A DNA stretch of 39,359 nucleotides from an uncultured Lachnospiraceae bacterium (GCA_947631505.1 CANRLR010000023.1:1-39359), one strand, 5' to 3'; positions 8,995-18,065 are shown, numbered from the stretch's first letter. Notes: a model not told the origin generated them from the letters alone. Numbers and translations: made by a program.

Positions 8995-10749
8995 TTAGAA
9001 TTCTATATTTTCAAAAACATTTACAAGGTCATCATTTTTTGCGTCCTCTTCCTTATATAACGCTCGCCACGCTTTTAGTTCCTCTAATGCCCTTGTTAGG
9101 ATCTGACAACCATGTTCACGTTTAGCCCGCAGAATAGTCTGCATATCTGAAATTCTTCTCCACAACAGAAATCCACCTACTACTCCAAGTAAAATGCCTA
9201 TTACCAATGAAATCTTATTAAACTTCCACACAGTAATTCCAAGAATAACCAATGAAGCAATCGCCATACCAATAAATATCAATACATATTTATCTTTTAT
9301 CGTATCAAATATTCTATTTTTGTTATAATGTTTTATCAGTTCTTCTTTTGCTTCATTATAAGATTCTTCGTTACATTCTTTCTGCCAACCATCTATGGAG
9401 ATGTTATACTTATCCTTTTCTTCGGTTCTGTAACTCTCTCCATAGGATTTAAATCCTTTTGCTATCCATTTTTTCAGATATGAAATTGCAAACCTTTTTA
9501 CTGTTATATCAACCTGTGATGAATCGTCTTCAAATGCCCAAGCAAACAGTAAATCTTCTAAAGCTTTTGTTGTAGAAGTATTTGGATATTCCAGATTATA
9601 ATATTGCTGTGCTAGACCAAGGTCTCCCTTAGCTTTTATAACCATTTCATTGTAACGCTTATTTTTTATTACCTTTAGTTCCTGTTTATCATACGCATTT
9701 ATTAAATCATACAAGATATTTTCTATTCTTTGGAACATATCAGATTCTAACACATTATCACTCTCTGCTACTCTCCTAAAGTAAATAGCCAGTTGCTCAT
9801 TTTTTTCAGCGGAAGATAAAAGTGACTTTAATGATTCATACTCTGTACAGTTCCTTCGTAAAGTTTCAAATTCATTTTTTGAAACATGAATATATGCCTT
9901 AGAAAATGTCAGTGTCTTATCTGCAACTTTGTTTCCATAGTTTGGATGCATGCTCTCCATTTGTTGCAGCATATTTGTAAAGCAATCCCTTACCAAGGAA
10001 TTGAATTCTTTATCAACTCCGAACACCCCTGATAAATATGCTTGAAGCAGATATTGCCACTCTTTTCCAAGGTTCTCCATATCTACTCGGTCCAAATATG
10101 ATAAATACCATTTTTGTGCAGCACCGACTCTTGTAAATCTTAAATTTATCAACAAATAAAATAACGCACTACTAAAATAATCCATGGACAACGCTTTTGA
10201 CATTGCCCGCTTCGCAGCCTCCTCTTCGTCACTTGCCCATAGCATTACCGACATAATTGCATACGCAAGCCAGTACTCGGTATTTTGAAGATATACTGTT
10301 TCAACTTTCTTTCTCATTGTTTCATCTGCACAAATATGTGCATCTAATCCGATGACATATCCTAACGATATTCTTCTAAGTTCATTGAAGAATTTAAACT
10401 TTGTATAATACTCGTCCGTATACTGTGTTACATTTTTTGATGCAGTGCTCAAATTCTTAAATGTGAAATATGATCTTGTCAAATCATCAATCAAAGCGAA
10501 TAGTTCCGAAGTGCTTCCATCTGCCTCTGATACTCGCTTTCTGATATAAGCCATAGATTTATTAACTTCTACATCCATGTCCCTTGCATTTTTTGTAAGA
10601 ATTTCAACATTTTCTATCAATGATGCCAATTCCACTTGCAGATTCTTATTTTCAGCTATCGCCCGTTCAATCTGAAACTGCAAATGAGCTATTTCCGCCC
10701 GTAAGCGCTGTGCTTCGGCAGCTTCAGCTCTTGCTTCTTCTTCCGTCAT
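8995..10749 (-). CDS. Coiled-coil membrane protein, paralogue 1 of the SPFH/AAA operon
   Basis: A 584-aa protein. It has an Ala/Glu-rich N-terminal coiled coil (TEEEARAEAAEAQRLRAEIA, continuing to about residue 80). The shared helical domain carries YWLAYAIMSVMLW and INLRFTRVGAAQKWYLSYL, and a further region is rich in helical repeats. Two membrane helices at about 495-545 (YVLIFIGMAIASLVILGITV and SLVIGILLGVVGGFLLW) precede a C-terminal helix. GGAGG lies 9 nt before the ATG. It is related by motif and domain order to the genes at 7377 and 3466 but strongly diverged in sequence, so the duplication is old. Function unknown. A membrane scaffold that the AAA+ protein acts on is one possibility. 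Confidence 0.82.
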   Translation of the reverse strand: MTEEEARAEAAEAQRLRAEIAHLQFQIERAIAENKNLQVELASLIENVEILTKNARDMDVEVNKSMAYIRKRVSEADGSTSELFALIDDLTRSYFTFKNLSTASKNVTQYTDEYYTKFKFFNELRRISLGYVIGLDAHICADETMRKKVETVYLQNTEYWLAYAIMSVMLWASDEEEAAKRAMSKALSMDYFSSALFYLLINLRFTRVGAAQKWYLSYLDRVDMENLGKEWQYLLQAYLSGVFGVDKEFNSLVRDCFTNMLQQMESMHPNYGNKVADKTLTFSKAYIHVSKNEFETLRRNCTEYESLKSLLSSAEKNEQLAIYFRRVAESDNVLESDMFQRIENILYDLINAYDKQELKVIKNKRYNEMVIKAKGDLGLAQQYYNLEYPNTSTTKALEDLLFAWAFEDDSSQVDITVKRFAISYLKKWIAKGFKSYGESYRTEEKDKYNISIDGWQKECNEESYNEAKEELIKHYNKNRIFDTIKDKYVLIFIGMAIASLVILGITVWKFNKISLVIGILLGVVGGFLLWRRISDMQTILRAKREHGCQILTRALEELKAWRALYKEEDAKNDDLVNVFENIEF

Positions 10750-10778
10750 GCGTGTTTCCCTCCTACATGCTTAGTTTA

Positions 10779-12779
10779 TTAAAATAGAGAAAACATTCTA
10801 TTTTCCTCACATAGTTGTAAAGATAATGGCGAAAGTTCTTTTTTATGTTCTGAAACATATTTCTTAAACTTCATACCTTTGCCATTCACCGTAATATCTG
10901 TTGCTAATTTCACTCTATTTGCTAAAATCTGCGTTAGAATCATCTTTGTATTTTCATAATTTTCCTGAGCATTAAGTATGTACGCCTGAGCAATATTACA
11001 GCTCAATCTATTTCCACAATGAGTAATTGTAGTTCTTTGCTCCGAAAAATCATCTGTGCAGGAACGAAGTAACTTCTCACTGTGCCGAACTTTATCAATA
11101 TCCTTGCACGATAAAACAAATTTCGAGTATGCAGTAAACCCAATAGAACAACTGTTCTGTGTCAGAATATTAAAGATTTCCTCCGAAAAATCATTCGGAT
11201 CAGCAAGCGACAAAATATATCCATCAATCGAATCCGCTTTGACTAATGTTCCATTAGCAATAAGTTTTTTTATCTTATCAATCTTCTCTTGATTGTTTCC
11301 TGTCGCAGTAACATATTGCATCATAACCGCAGAATCCACCTTAAATCCCTGCGATATCAAGTAATCTGACACCAATTTTCGTTGTTCTTCAGAATCTTCG
11401 GCGTGTAATAAATAATCCGATAATAAATCGCCCAAATATGTTTTATTAATACCTGTGAGAAAGATTTTCTCAATTACATTAAGTTTTTTTTCTCCATCAA
11501 TCGTTGTTTTCAAGACATATGTCTTTACAGTATTTGCTGTGATCGGCGAACCTTCAACAAGTATCGTGTCTATAATTTTAAGTCTTGTCTCTACATCATC
11601 ATGATTATTATTAAGGTAGTAATTATATATTGCATCCAATGCCTTATTGTCAATTTGGAAACTCAACATTTTTTTTATTACATCCGCTTTTTGAACACGA
11701 TCAAAAGCAGAGCTGTCCATAAAAGAAATGACCGTTCTTCCGTTCAGTGCTACAAAAACGTTTTTTTCAATTAATGTATCGAAAAAGGCAGACTGAACCT
11801 CATATTTTTTATTGACCATCAGACAAAAAACTAATAACCCTTCTGTTTCCTGATCACTTATCTTAATATCATAAACTGCACGAAAAGCAGTTTTTGCCTC
11901 ATCATAGCCGGTAAGCAAATTGGCCATAGCCTTTATCACTGCGTCTGCACTACAATGAATATCTGTGGTATTTAACAGACTTATTAAAGCTGCTTTTGTC
12001 TCAACCGAATCATTACTGCTTTCAAAATATGTTTCAAAATATTTTTTTGATAAAGCTCCAGCGGTATTAGCGTCAAACAGTTTTGTAATGATTTGAATTT
12101 TCTTCTCGCCATCAGGATAATGGTCCAAAACTTCTTGTAAAGAAGACTTTCTGTCAATATGTCCTATGTTGCGAATTATTGCATCTACCGTATCTACTTG
12201 ATTTTGTCTTATTGCGATTTTTAATAGTGCCTTATTTGCATGAGGCGAAAATACTTCTTCCGGTTTAAGTTTCGAAGAAATGTATTCTACTCTTCCACTG
12301 TCTCCCAACGTATCAAATACAACTAAAAGGTTAGCATATATATCTGCAGCACCTTCTCCAAATGCCTCGTATAAATTAATCTCTTCTTCTGCAATTACAG
12401 GGAAATCTTCTTTTAACCTTTTCGCATATATCTTTACTTTATCCAGACTACCCCTTGCCTCATCTTGGCTTCTTGCAACAGATATATTGGCAAGATCATA
12501 ACTAATATGTGCCAGAAGAGTACCTATATGTTGATGATTCTTTCTCTCACAATCCTCAAGATTTCTAGCCGCACTTTCCATTTTCTGATTAGCAACGTCC
12601 ATTAAGGTTTGCCTTACCACATCACTTATTCCCTCAATTCCATCAACATGAATTTTGTCAAATGTTGCTTCTCTTTCTACAACTGTACCGCAGTATTTAC
12701 ATATCCATATTTTTTTATTAGCATCAAATTCTAATTTTCCACCACAGGCACATTTTCTTGCTACAAAATTAACGGACAT
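10779..12779 (-). CDS. Zinc-ribbon protein with long helical-repeat region
   Basis: A 666-aa protein. Residues 8-35 form a zinc ribbon (CACGGKLEF and WICKYCGTVVE, i.e. CxC...CxxC). The rest is predicted to be almost entirely helical in repeating units of about 35-40 residues, resembling HEAT- or TPR-like repeats. No membrane segment or catalytic motif is seen. Zinc-ribbon proteins often accompany SPFH proteins of the YdjI type, and the SPFH protein of this operon also ends in zinc ribbons, so the two may interact. It starts 10 nt after the membrane protein gene. Exact role unknown. Confidence 0.78.
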   Translation of the reverse strand: MSVNFVARKCACGGKLEFDANKKIWICKYCGTVVEREATFDKIHVDGIEGISDVVRQTLMDVANQKMESAARNLEDCERKNHQHIGTLLAHISYDLANISVARSQDEARGSLDKVKIYAKRLKEDFPVIAEEEINLYEAFGEGAADIYANLLVVFDTLGDSGRVEYISSKLKPEEVFSPHANKALLKIAIRQNQVDTVDAIIRNIGHIDRKSSLQEVLDHYPDGEKKIQIITKLFDANTAGALSKKYFETYFESSNDSVETKAALISLLNTTDIHCSADAVIKAMANLLTGYDEAKTAFRAVYDIKISDQETEGLLVFCLMVNKKYEVQSAFFDTLIEKNVFVALNGRTVISFMDSSAFDRVQKADVIKKMLSFQIDNKALDAIYNYYLNNNHDDVETRLKIIDTILVEGSPITANTVKTYVLKTTIDGEKKLNVIEKIFLTGINKTYLGDLLSDYLLHAEDSEEQRKLVSDYLISQGFKVDSAVMMQYVTATGNNQEKIDKIKKLIANGTLVKADSIDGYILSLADPNDFSEEIFNILTQNSCSIGFTAYSKFVLSCKDIDKVRHSEKLLRSCTDDFSEQRTTITHCGNRLSCNIAQAYILNAQENYENTKMILTQILANRVKLATDITVNGKGMKFKKYVSEHKKELSPLSLQLCEENRMFSLF

Positions 12780-12789
12780 CCTACACCTC

Positions 12790-13485
12790 TTACTTCGATA
12801 TCATTAGTTTTTTATTTCTCTCAATAAATAGTAGTTCTATTTTCCCACACAATTCTTTTGTCTGATTCATATCCCCAGCATCGAATACGTTTCTTAATTC
12901 CATCATATACTGCATAATCATCTGCTCTTGTGCAGCAACAATACTATTTGTCATCGGATCAGAGTATTTAATGGTTTCAGAAAGTTTTTTAAGTGCCCCT
13001 GATACTTCAGGATTTGAACTTCTTTGCATTAACATCTCAACGTCAACATTTATACCTTTAATAAAATTAACATTCTCTTTTATCTTACTGTCGACATTCT
13101 GCACGGTGTCCCTAGTCATAATTGAAATAATTGCAATTACAATAAACAGACATAACAGAAGGGCCTGTATAAGTACAGCTGCATTAACTGGCGCATTAGC
13201 CTTAAAAATCATAAAAACCAAACTGCAGAAGAACTCAGCACCTACGAAATATACACTAAAGGATAACAGCGGTATTCCAAAGAATACAGCTTTGACACTT
13301 GCATTCTTAAATATGGAAAAGACACATACAATATGGATTATGTAAGCACCGACCATAAACCCATAACTAATCCAAAAGATATTGTTATAATCTTTGAAAA
13401 GCAAAAATACAACTAAATTATATGCTGCAAATATTACAAGATATATCAACGCTGTCATAAGTGTGTTTTTTTGTTTATGTTCCAT
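12790..13485 (-). CDS. Four-helix membrane protein with cytoplasmic helical tail
   Basis: A 231-aa protein. Four hydrophobic segments lie at about residues 10-28, 34-57, 65-88 and 98-120 (for example LMTALIYLVIFAAYNLVVFL and VLIQALLLCLFIVIAIISIM). A soluble helical tail of about 110 residues follows, probably cytoplasmic. An AAGGAG ribosome binding site lies somewhat far (about 10 nt) from the ATG. It is the second gene of the operon, directly after the SPFH gene, so it is a plausible membrane anchor or partner for the SPFH protein. Not assigned to a named family. Confidence 0.75.
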   Translation of the reverse strand: MEHKQKNTLMTALIYLVIFAAYNLVVFLLFKDYNNIFWISYGFMVGAYIIHIVCVFSIFKNASVKAVFFGIPLLSFSVYFVGAEFFCSLVFMIFKANAPVNAAVLIQALLLCLFIVIAIISIMTRDTVQNVDSKIKENVNFIKGINVDVEMLMQRSSNPEVSGALKKLSETIKYSDPMTNSIVAAQEQMIMQYMMELRNVFDAGDMNQTKELCGKIELLFIERNKKLMISK

Positions 13486-13516
13486 CTCTTTTTATCTCCT
13501 TAATATTTTGATCTAA

Positions 13517-14707
13517 TTAACATGGTGTGCCACATTTATGGCAAAAGGCTGCATCTGGCATCAACTGAGTATGACAGTTCGGGCATTCCTTTGCCTGCTT
13601 CGTACCGCATTTAGGACAGAACATCATGTCGTCTGCTAACGGATTTCCACAGTGACTACAGAACTTTCCGGCCAGATCTGATTTATTATTGACCTCTGCC
13701 TGTGAAGTAGGTTGAGTCTGAGTTCCGCTGTTCCCAAGACTATCTACAAAACCAGCCACATCAAAAGGCTTAGAGTTTCTATCATCAATAGGAGAAGCAG
13801 CCGATTTCAAATCTTTTGGAGGATTCTCTGTTGGAATTCTTTCGGGACTTAATGCATTTCTTGCCAAATCAGCAACACTTCCTCCAAAAGCACCACCCAT
13901 CATAAAGCCTCCAACTGCTCCACCAATATTTCCCATCGTACCTTCATTTCCAGCAAAAGTCTGAGCAATATCCATTTGTCTTTCCTCTTGCCAGGTATAT
14001 CCCTGAATGATACGGGACGCTCTCGCCTCTTTTGCCTTCTTGACGGCATCAAAATCTTCATCCGGAACTGTAATTGATTCAATGTTAAATACAATTACAT
14101 CTATTCCATAGTCAGCAAATATAGGTATTAACTGTTCCTTTACAACTTCAGAAATTTCAAACAAGTTTTCATTCATGTCAAAATAGCTTACTTTTCCAAC
14201 ATTCATGATTTTTGAAATATAAGATTTTACATATTGCTTTATGATTCCTCTAAATTTAGCTACCATTGTTTCAGAGTCAAATTGATCTCTGAAGCCAACC
14301 ATCTTAAGCATAAACTTTCTAGAATCAGCCACCTGAAAATTCATGTTTCCACACATACCTACATGCAGGAAAATATCATAAACAGGATCATTCAGTGTTA
14401 TTTCTCCCGGAATTCCCCAGGTTAAATCCATCTGATGTACTTTATTAATAAAGAACACTTTACACGGAAATGTGGTCTGCCCATCTGTAGGTATATTTAT
14501 TATTCTTTTTACAAGTGGGATATTGGGAGTTTCAAGAGTGTGTCTGCCCGGTCCAAACAAATCACATGCGTTTCCATTCACAACTAAAAGCGCTTCATGT
14601 GTTTCATCCACTATCAACTGTGATGTAGTGTTGAAATCTTCAATCGGATTTTTCCACACGAGTGAATCGATAGGACCCTCAAATTGTAAGACTTGCGAAA
14701 TATTCAT
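13517..14707 (-). CDS. SPFH/Band-7 protein with C-terminal zinc ribbons (YdjI-like)
   Basis: A 396-aa protein. Residues ~20-230 match the SPFH/virion-core-protein type, with motifs such as SLVWKNPIEDF, LLVVNGNACDLFGPGRHTLE and AKFRGIIKQYVKSYISKIM. A short glycine-rich linker follows (GGAVGGFMMGGAFGGSVADL), and two zinc ribbons close the protein (FCSHCGNPL, MFCPKCGTKQ, CPNCHTQL, FCHKCGTPC). SPFH proteins form large membrane-bound ring or cage assemblies. The Bacillus YdjI class has the same SPFH plus zinc-ribbon order and is linked to envelope stress. AGGAGG lies 8 nt before the ATG. It is the first gene of the nine-gene operon, behind a strong promoter. The call is firm. A role as organiser of the membrane complex made by the downstream proteins is inferred. 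Confidence 0.88.
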   Translation of the reverse strand: MNISQVLQFEGPIDSLVWKNPIEDFNTTSQLIVDETHEALLVVNGNACDLFGPGRHTLETPNIPLVKRIINIPTDGQTTFPCKVFFINKVHQMDLTWGIPGEITLNDPVYDIFLHVGMCGNMNFQVADSRKFMLKMVGFRDQFDSETMVAKFRGIIKQYVKSYISKIMNVGKVSYFDMNENLFEISEVVKEQLIPIFADYGIDVIVFNIESITVPDEDFDAVKKAKEARASRIIQGYTWQEERQMDIAQTFAGNEGTMGNIGGAVGGFMMGGAFGGSVADLARNALSPERIPTENPPKDLKSAASPIDDRNSKPFDVAGFVDSLGNSGTQTQPTSQAEVNNKSDLAGKFCSHCGNPLADDMMFCPKCGTKQAKECPNCHTQLMPDAAFCHKCGTPC

Positions 14708-14813
14708 TATTCCATCCTCCTAAATCAATTGATATTAAGGTATGTTCTAATCAAAACAACCGTATCATTTCTTATACCCTCATAATACTTCAAAAATCAA
14801 CAATATATGTCAT

Positions 14814-14842
14814 ATTATATACTGTAATTCGATCAATATCAA
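14814..14842 (-). promoter_or_regulatory. Near-consensus promoter of the SPFH/AAA operon
   Basis: On the minus strand TTGATA (14837-14842) and TATAAT (14814-14819) are exactly 17 nt apart, about 107 nt upstream of the SPFH start codon. The long AT-rich leader contains no second obvious promoter. This suggests a vegetative sigma factor and substantial basal expression. Confidence 0.75.
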
Positions 14843-14951
14843 CATTTTTAGTACATTTGACATATTTTTTGCTTATTCATCGCAAAAATATGTGCATTTT
14901 TACAAAAATCTGTGCACAGAAAATCAATTTGCTCTCTTTTCTTATACTGCA

Positions 14952-14996
14952 AAAGCACCAAAAAAGTGGTTAGGAATCGTACTTTTTCAGTGCTTT
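14952..14996 (-). terminator. Long hairpin after the 83-aa frame
   Basis: AAAGCAC and AAAAAGT arms on one side pair with ACTTTTT and GTGCTTT on the other, with small mismatches, forming a long stem that begins at the stop codon of the 14995-15246 frame. T-rich arms make it a plausible terminator, possibly in both directions. It separates the SPFH operon leader from the upstream genes. Confidence 0.5.
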
Positions 14997-15246
14997 ATTT
15001 TGGTCTGATATTTCTTTTCACTCCCCATTTCCCATACGACTTTTTCTTACTTTCTGTCTGGGATGCCTCTGCCGCTTTACCAACTGTCCTATCCTGTATC
15101 GACAGCAACCCAATCAGAAGAGCTCCCATGACCCACAAAACAATCCTCTGCTTCCCTTTCTTTTTCGTTGCTTCATTTTCATTACTTTTCCTCCATCCTG
15201 CATAGAACTCTATGCGATTTATTTTACATGCCTGTGCCTCTGGCAC
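14995..15246 (-). CDS. Small protein with one membrane segment, uncertain start
   Basis: An 83-residue frame with a basic region (KKKGKQRIVLWVMGALLIGL) that looks like a signal peptide or membrane helix, followed by a charged tail ending in KSYGKWGVKRNIRPK. The frame opens with a GTG that lacks a good ribosome binding site. A perfect GGAGG followed by ATG at about 15180 lies in another frame and gives only some 22 codons, starting MKMKQRKRK. A single-base shift would join that start to the hydrophobic part. It is therefore either a frameshifted remnant or a small gene with a wrong start. No function can be given. Confidence 0.35.
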   Translation of the reverse strand: MPEAQACKINRIEFYAGWRKSNENEATKKKGKQRIVLWVMGALLIGLLSIQDRTVGKAAEASQTESKKKSYGKWGVKRNIRPK

Positions 15247-15316
15247 AAACAGGTAAATTTTTCTCTCTATATAGATACTTTAAAACGCAAAAAAGTTCCC
15301 GGTTTTTTTCGGGCAG

Positions 15317-15348
15317 AAAAAGACACGCATTTCACAGCGTGTCTTTTT
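15317..15348. terminator. Rho-independent terminator after the AGE-like gene
   Basis: A 12-bp perfect stem AAAAAGACACGC / GCGTGTCTTTTT with an 8-nt loop ends in a T-run in both directions. It lies about 50 nt downstream of the stop codon at 15399 and would end the DJ-1/AGE transcript. Confidence 0.85.
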
Positions 15349-15398
15349 AACTCATAAAACCGGTTCACTTACCGTATTTTCGCATACGTAGGCATCTC

Positions 15399-16955
15399 CT
15401 ACCTTAGCCCATTGTATGTTACCTTAACAATCTGGTTTCGGTCCTCCATAAAGGAAAGCTCCTGACAGAACTCAATGCTAACCTTATTTGCTCTAAAGAT
15501 ATATGGCTGTGCAGTTTGTGCATCCACTTTCTTTGAAAATGCATAGTAGAGTTCAAAATTCATATTTTTAATCTCGCTGCTTGTCATATATCCAAACAGA
15601 CCGTGTTCAAAGCTGTGGAGAGATGTCTTCCAGTTATGCACCTTCGGATAATTCGCCATCGGTTTGTTTGTCTTGCCGTCAACCATATGCCAGATTTCTC
15701 CATTTTCATGGTCCACCATATATTTCATCCAGTATTCATAAGTATGATTTAAATAACTCAAGTAGGATGGATCATTTAAAGACAGGATTGCCGTAGCCTG
15801 ATCTAGCTCCGCAAGAATCCACCATTCCTTATCCTTATCCATATTGCCGTATTCATCAAACCTTCTTCCCCAGCATTTATCTTCTTCAATATATGCCTCC
15901 TTTAAAATCCGGTCTATTTTCTCTCTTGCAAACATTACATAAGACATATCCTTTAGCAGAACCCCCACCATTAAGATGAGCCACATGGTCTTTACGGAAT
16001 GTCCAAAATCTGTATGGTCGGTTCCCAGATTCTTCACACAGGAACTGGTATCCTTTCCCCAGAAAAATTCATATCTCTCACTGTAGAAACGATAAATCAG
16101 GATATCTACAATTTTTTTCAGATCCTGCTTCCACTGGCTCTGATATGGTTCCGGCAGTGATGGTGTCACAAACAGCATATAGGCATAAATCTGGTCAAGT
16201 TGTGCCACAATCTCTACACTGTTATTTGCATTATCCTTTGGAAGCCATGTCAGATATCCCTTTTCCTCATCAAGATAGGTGTCAAATATGTAATCCTTCA
16301 GCTTTATGATGTGGTGCAGCACCGTTTCATCATGCGTAAGAAAATAGTACATACACAGCCCCGTCAGCCCATATGCTAAATCCTGACTGGTTCTTTCATC
16401 TCTGGGCTGTTCCCATTTTCCACTCTTCTTTTCCTGCATGGTAAACATCCCATGATTTCCATCGATTGCCTTTATCAATGCCTCTGTTCCCTTTTTGCAT
16501 TGTTTTAGATAATCCTCATTTCCTGTCACATGAAAGGCAATCCCATTTGCATATGTCAGTCTCGAATGTGCCCGCACATAATTATATTCCGGCGTAATCA
16601 ATCCTTGTGTATCTTTATTTTCATATGCTCTTTTAATTTCCTCCGGCCATTTATCCTGCTCCTCGGGGAAGCGGTATCCTTCATTTGACAGATAAGTTGG
16701 GAAAAGACCGCCCTGAAGCTCTGTGGCATCTTTTTTCCAGAATTTCATCAAATCACTGTCTATATGCGTCTTCCACACAGACGGTTCCGTCAGGTCATTT
16801 ATAAGTTCCTGAATATCATAATGTTCCACCTTCGCGCTCTTCTGAAGTCCATCCCCCTGCGCCGAATCACCCTCAGGCATATCATTCAGAATCATCCCGC
16901 CATTCTCCGGCGCATTATATCCATAGCGTAGTACATTGCTCCTTTTTACCTTCAT
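15399..16955 (-). CDS. AGE-family-like (N-acylglucosamine 2-epimerase superfamily) protein
   Basis: Start chosen at the ATG at 16955 (MKVKRSNVLRYGYNAP), 5 nt after GGAGG. An upstream in-frame extension to 17060 has no ribosome binding site. The product is 518 aa. It has the alternating helical pattern of an (alpha/alpha)6 barrel, with motifs recalling AGE-family proteins: YVRAHSRLTYANGIAFHVTG, TSQDLAYGLTGLCMYY, TDFGHSVKTMWLI and WKTSLHSFEHGLFGYM. Members isomerise or epimerise sugars such as N-acyl-mannosamine or cellobiose. The substrate here cannot be read from sequence. There is no signal peptide, so it should be cytoplasmic. It lies 55 nt after the DJ-1/PfpI gene, in the same transcript, and ends at a strong terminator. 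The family-level call is reasonable and the reaction is uncertain. Confidence 0.7.
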   Translation of the reverse strand: MKVKRSNVLRYGYNAPENGGMILNDMPEGDSAQGDGLQKSAKVEHYDIQELINDLTEPSVWKTHIDSDLMKFWKKDATELQGGLFPTYLSNEGYRFPEEQDKWPEEIKRAYENKDTQGLITPEYNYVRAHSRLTYANGIAFHVTGNEDYLKQCKKGTEALIKAIDGNHGMFTMQEKKSGKWEQPRDERTSQDLAYGLTGLCMYYFLTHDETVLHHIIKLKDYIFDTYLDEEKGYLTWLPKDNANNSVEIVAQLDQIYAYMLFVTPSLPEPYQSQWKQDLKKIVDILIYRFYSERYEFFWGKDTSSCVKNLGTDHTDFGHSVKTMWLILMVGVLLKDMSYVMFAREKIDRILKEAYIEEDKCWGRRFDEYGNMDKDKEWWILAELDQATAILSLNDPSYLSYLNHTYEYWMKYMVDHENGEIWHMVDGKTNKPMANYPKVHNWKTSLHSFEHGLFGYMTSSEIKNMNFELYYAFSKKVDAQTAQPYIFRANKVSIEFCQELSFMEDRNQIVKVTYNGLR

Positions 16956-17010
16956 ACTAACCTCCATTTCTGAGCGAAAACAAATAGCCGTTCTTTCCCT
17001 ATTCAATTGC

Positions 17011-17637
17011 TTATATTGATACACTATTTCGTTTTTTGTAGGTCGCCAGCAGTGCATCACAATATAGTTGTAAATCCTCAGCTGAACGGCCGGTCACCAA
17101 ATCCCGGTCCACTACTACATGGGATTCGTCCGGTACATAGACACCCCCTGCATTATATACATCTGATAAAACAACCGTATGACAGATAACCTTTCTTCCT
17201 CTCAAAAGTTCCGGCACCGGTGTTAATATCCACAATGCATGACACAATGCTCCCTTCACGATCTGCGGATTCATCATAGCACCTGCCATAAACCGCACTG
17301 CTGCCGGTGAACGGAGAAGTTCCGTACTTCCAAGACTTCCCATCGGTGGGATTTCCCTCAGACGGCATGCCACATAATTGGCCGCAGTAAGAACAATAGC
17401 ATAATCATTTGGATTGCAATCTGCAATTTCCCTTTTTACCAGCATTGATTCTGCCTTTTGTCCCACCTCCGTGACATCACTTACAATGGTCCGCTCTGGT
17501 TTTCCCCATAAATATGTCATAAATTCCACTTCGGCACCTTGTTCTGAAAAAAAGTTCTTATAGTATGCCACTTCCTCAGCTATGTACTCTGTTTCTACCA
17601 AAACAGCAATCTTCTTACCCTGCAATACCTTGTCCAT
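17011..17637 (-). CDS. DJ-1/PfpI-superfamily protein
   Basis: About 208 aa, starting at the ATG at 17637. A GTG two codons earlier is an alternative. The Rossmann-like start KKIAVLVETEYIAEEVAYYK carries the Glu that usually supports the active site. The nucleophile-elbow motif KGALCHALWILTPVPELL contains the expected Cys-His pair (about residues 132-133). A typical tail around GGVYVPDESHVVVDRDLVTG completes the fold. Family members include glyoxalase III/deglycase-like enzymes, proteases and amidotransferase-like proteins, so the reaction is open. It is the first gene of a two-gene unit with the AGE-like protein, which suggests work on a reactive sugar or carbonyl compound. That link is inference. 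Confidence 0.82.
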   Translation of the reverse strand: MDKVLQGKKIAVLVETEYIAEEVAYYKNFFSEQGAEVEFMTYLWGKPERTIVSDVTEVGQKAESMLVKREIADCNPNDYAIVLTAANYVACRLREIPPMGSLGSTELLRSPAAVRFMAGAMMNPQIVKGALCHALWILTPVPELLRGRKVICHTVVLSDVYNAGGVYVPDESHVVVDRDLVTGRSAEDLQLYCDALLATYKKRNSVSI

Positions 17638-17786
17638 ATTCACCGCCCTTTTCCTTCACAGAAATTCCTGCTTATTAGTATATATGCTGACGACCTTTAC
17701 TTTATTCCCTAAATTTTTTATAAATATAAATTTCTACTATCCCATGGCACTTCAACAAAGCAGCGCCATGTGTGTCCAGCTTATAG
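17638..17786. other. AT-rich spacer upstream of the DJ-1 gene
   Basis: Between the DJ-1 start and the methyltransferase fragment I see no gene. It must hold the DJ-1 promoter: TATACT-like and TATATT-like boxes occur on the minus strand, but no well-spaced -35 box convinced me. Confidence 0.3.
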
Positions 17787-18065
17787 GTTTCAGAAAACAT
17801 AGTAATAGTTTATAATCAGATAGCAGATGTAGTTTCCGTTGCATTTTTAAATAAGGCAGTATTTTGGCTGGATATAGGCTGTGGGACTGGTAAAATGGCA
17901 AAAGTGGCACTGGAACAATGCAATGTGGAGAGGATGATCTGTACAGATCATTCACCTGTTATGCTAGAAGTGGCAAGACAAAAAATCGGTTTTCCCGATG
18001 TGGAGTTTTTAAAACAAAAAATGAGCGAACAACGGGAGTATCCCAAAGATTGTGTAAACCTCTAA
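17787..18065 (+). pseudogene. Fragment of a SAM-dependent methyltransferase
   Basis: On the plus strand the frame reads FWLDIGCGTGKMAKVALEQ, then ICTDHSPVMLEVARQK and FPDVEFLKQKMSEQ. DIGCGTGK is the class I methyltransferase SAM-binding motif I, and the acidic TD ends strand 2. A stop codon at 17784-17786 removes the normal N-terminus. The frame then runs directly into the left end of the IS256 element at 18050, where it stops a few codons later. The C-terminal part is not found on the far side of the element. It is a dead remnant, marking a junction where sequence was lost. Confidence 0.75.

Noticed and set aside
3466-14707. Phage-shock (Psp) operon
   Set aside because: SPFH and AAA+ genes recall it, but no PspA-type coiled-coil protein, PspC domain or TPM-domain (YdjH-like) partner was seen.
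15231-15253. Hairpin TGTGCC-TCT-GGCACA as a terminator
   Set aside because: Stem is good but there is no T-run in either direction.
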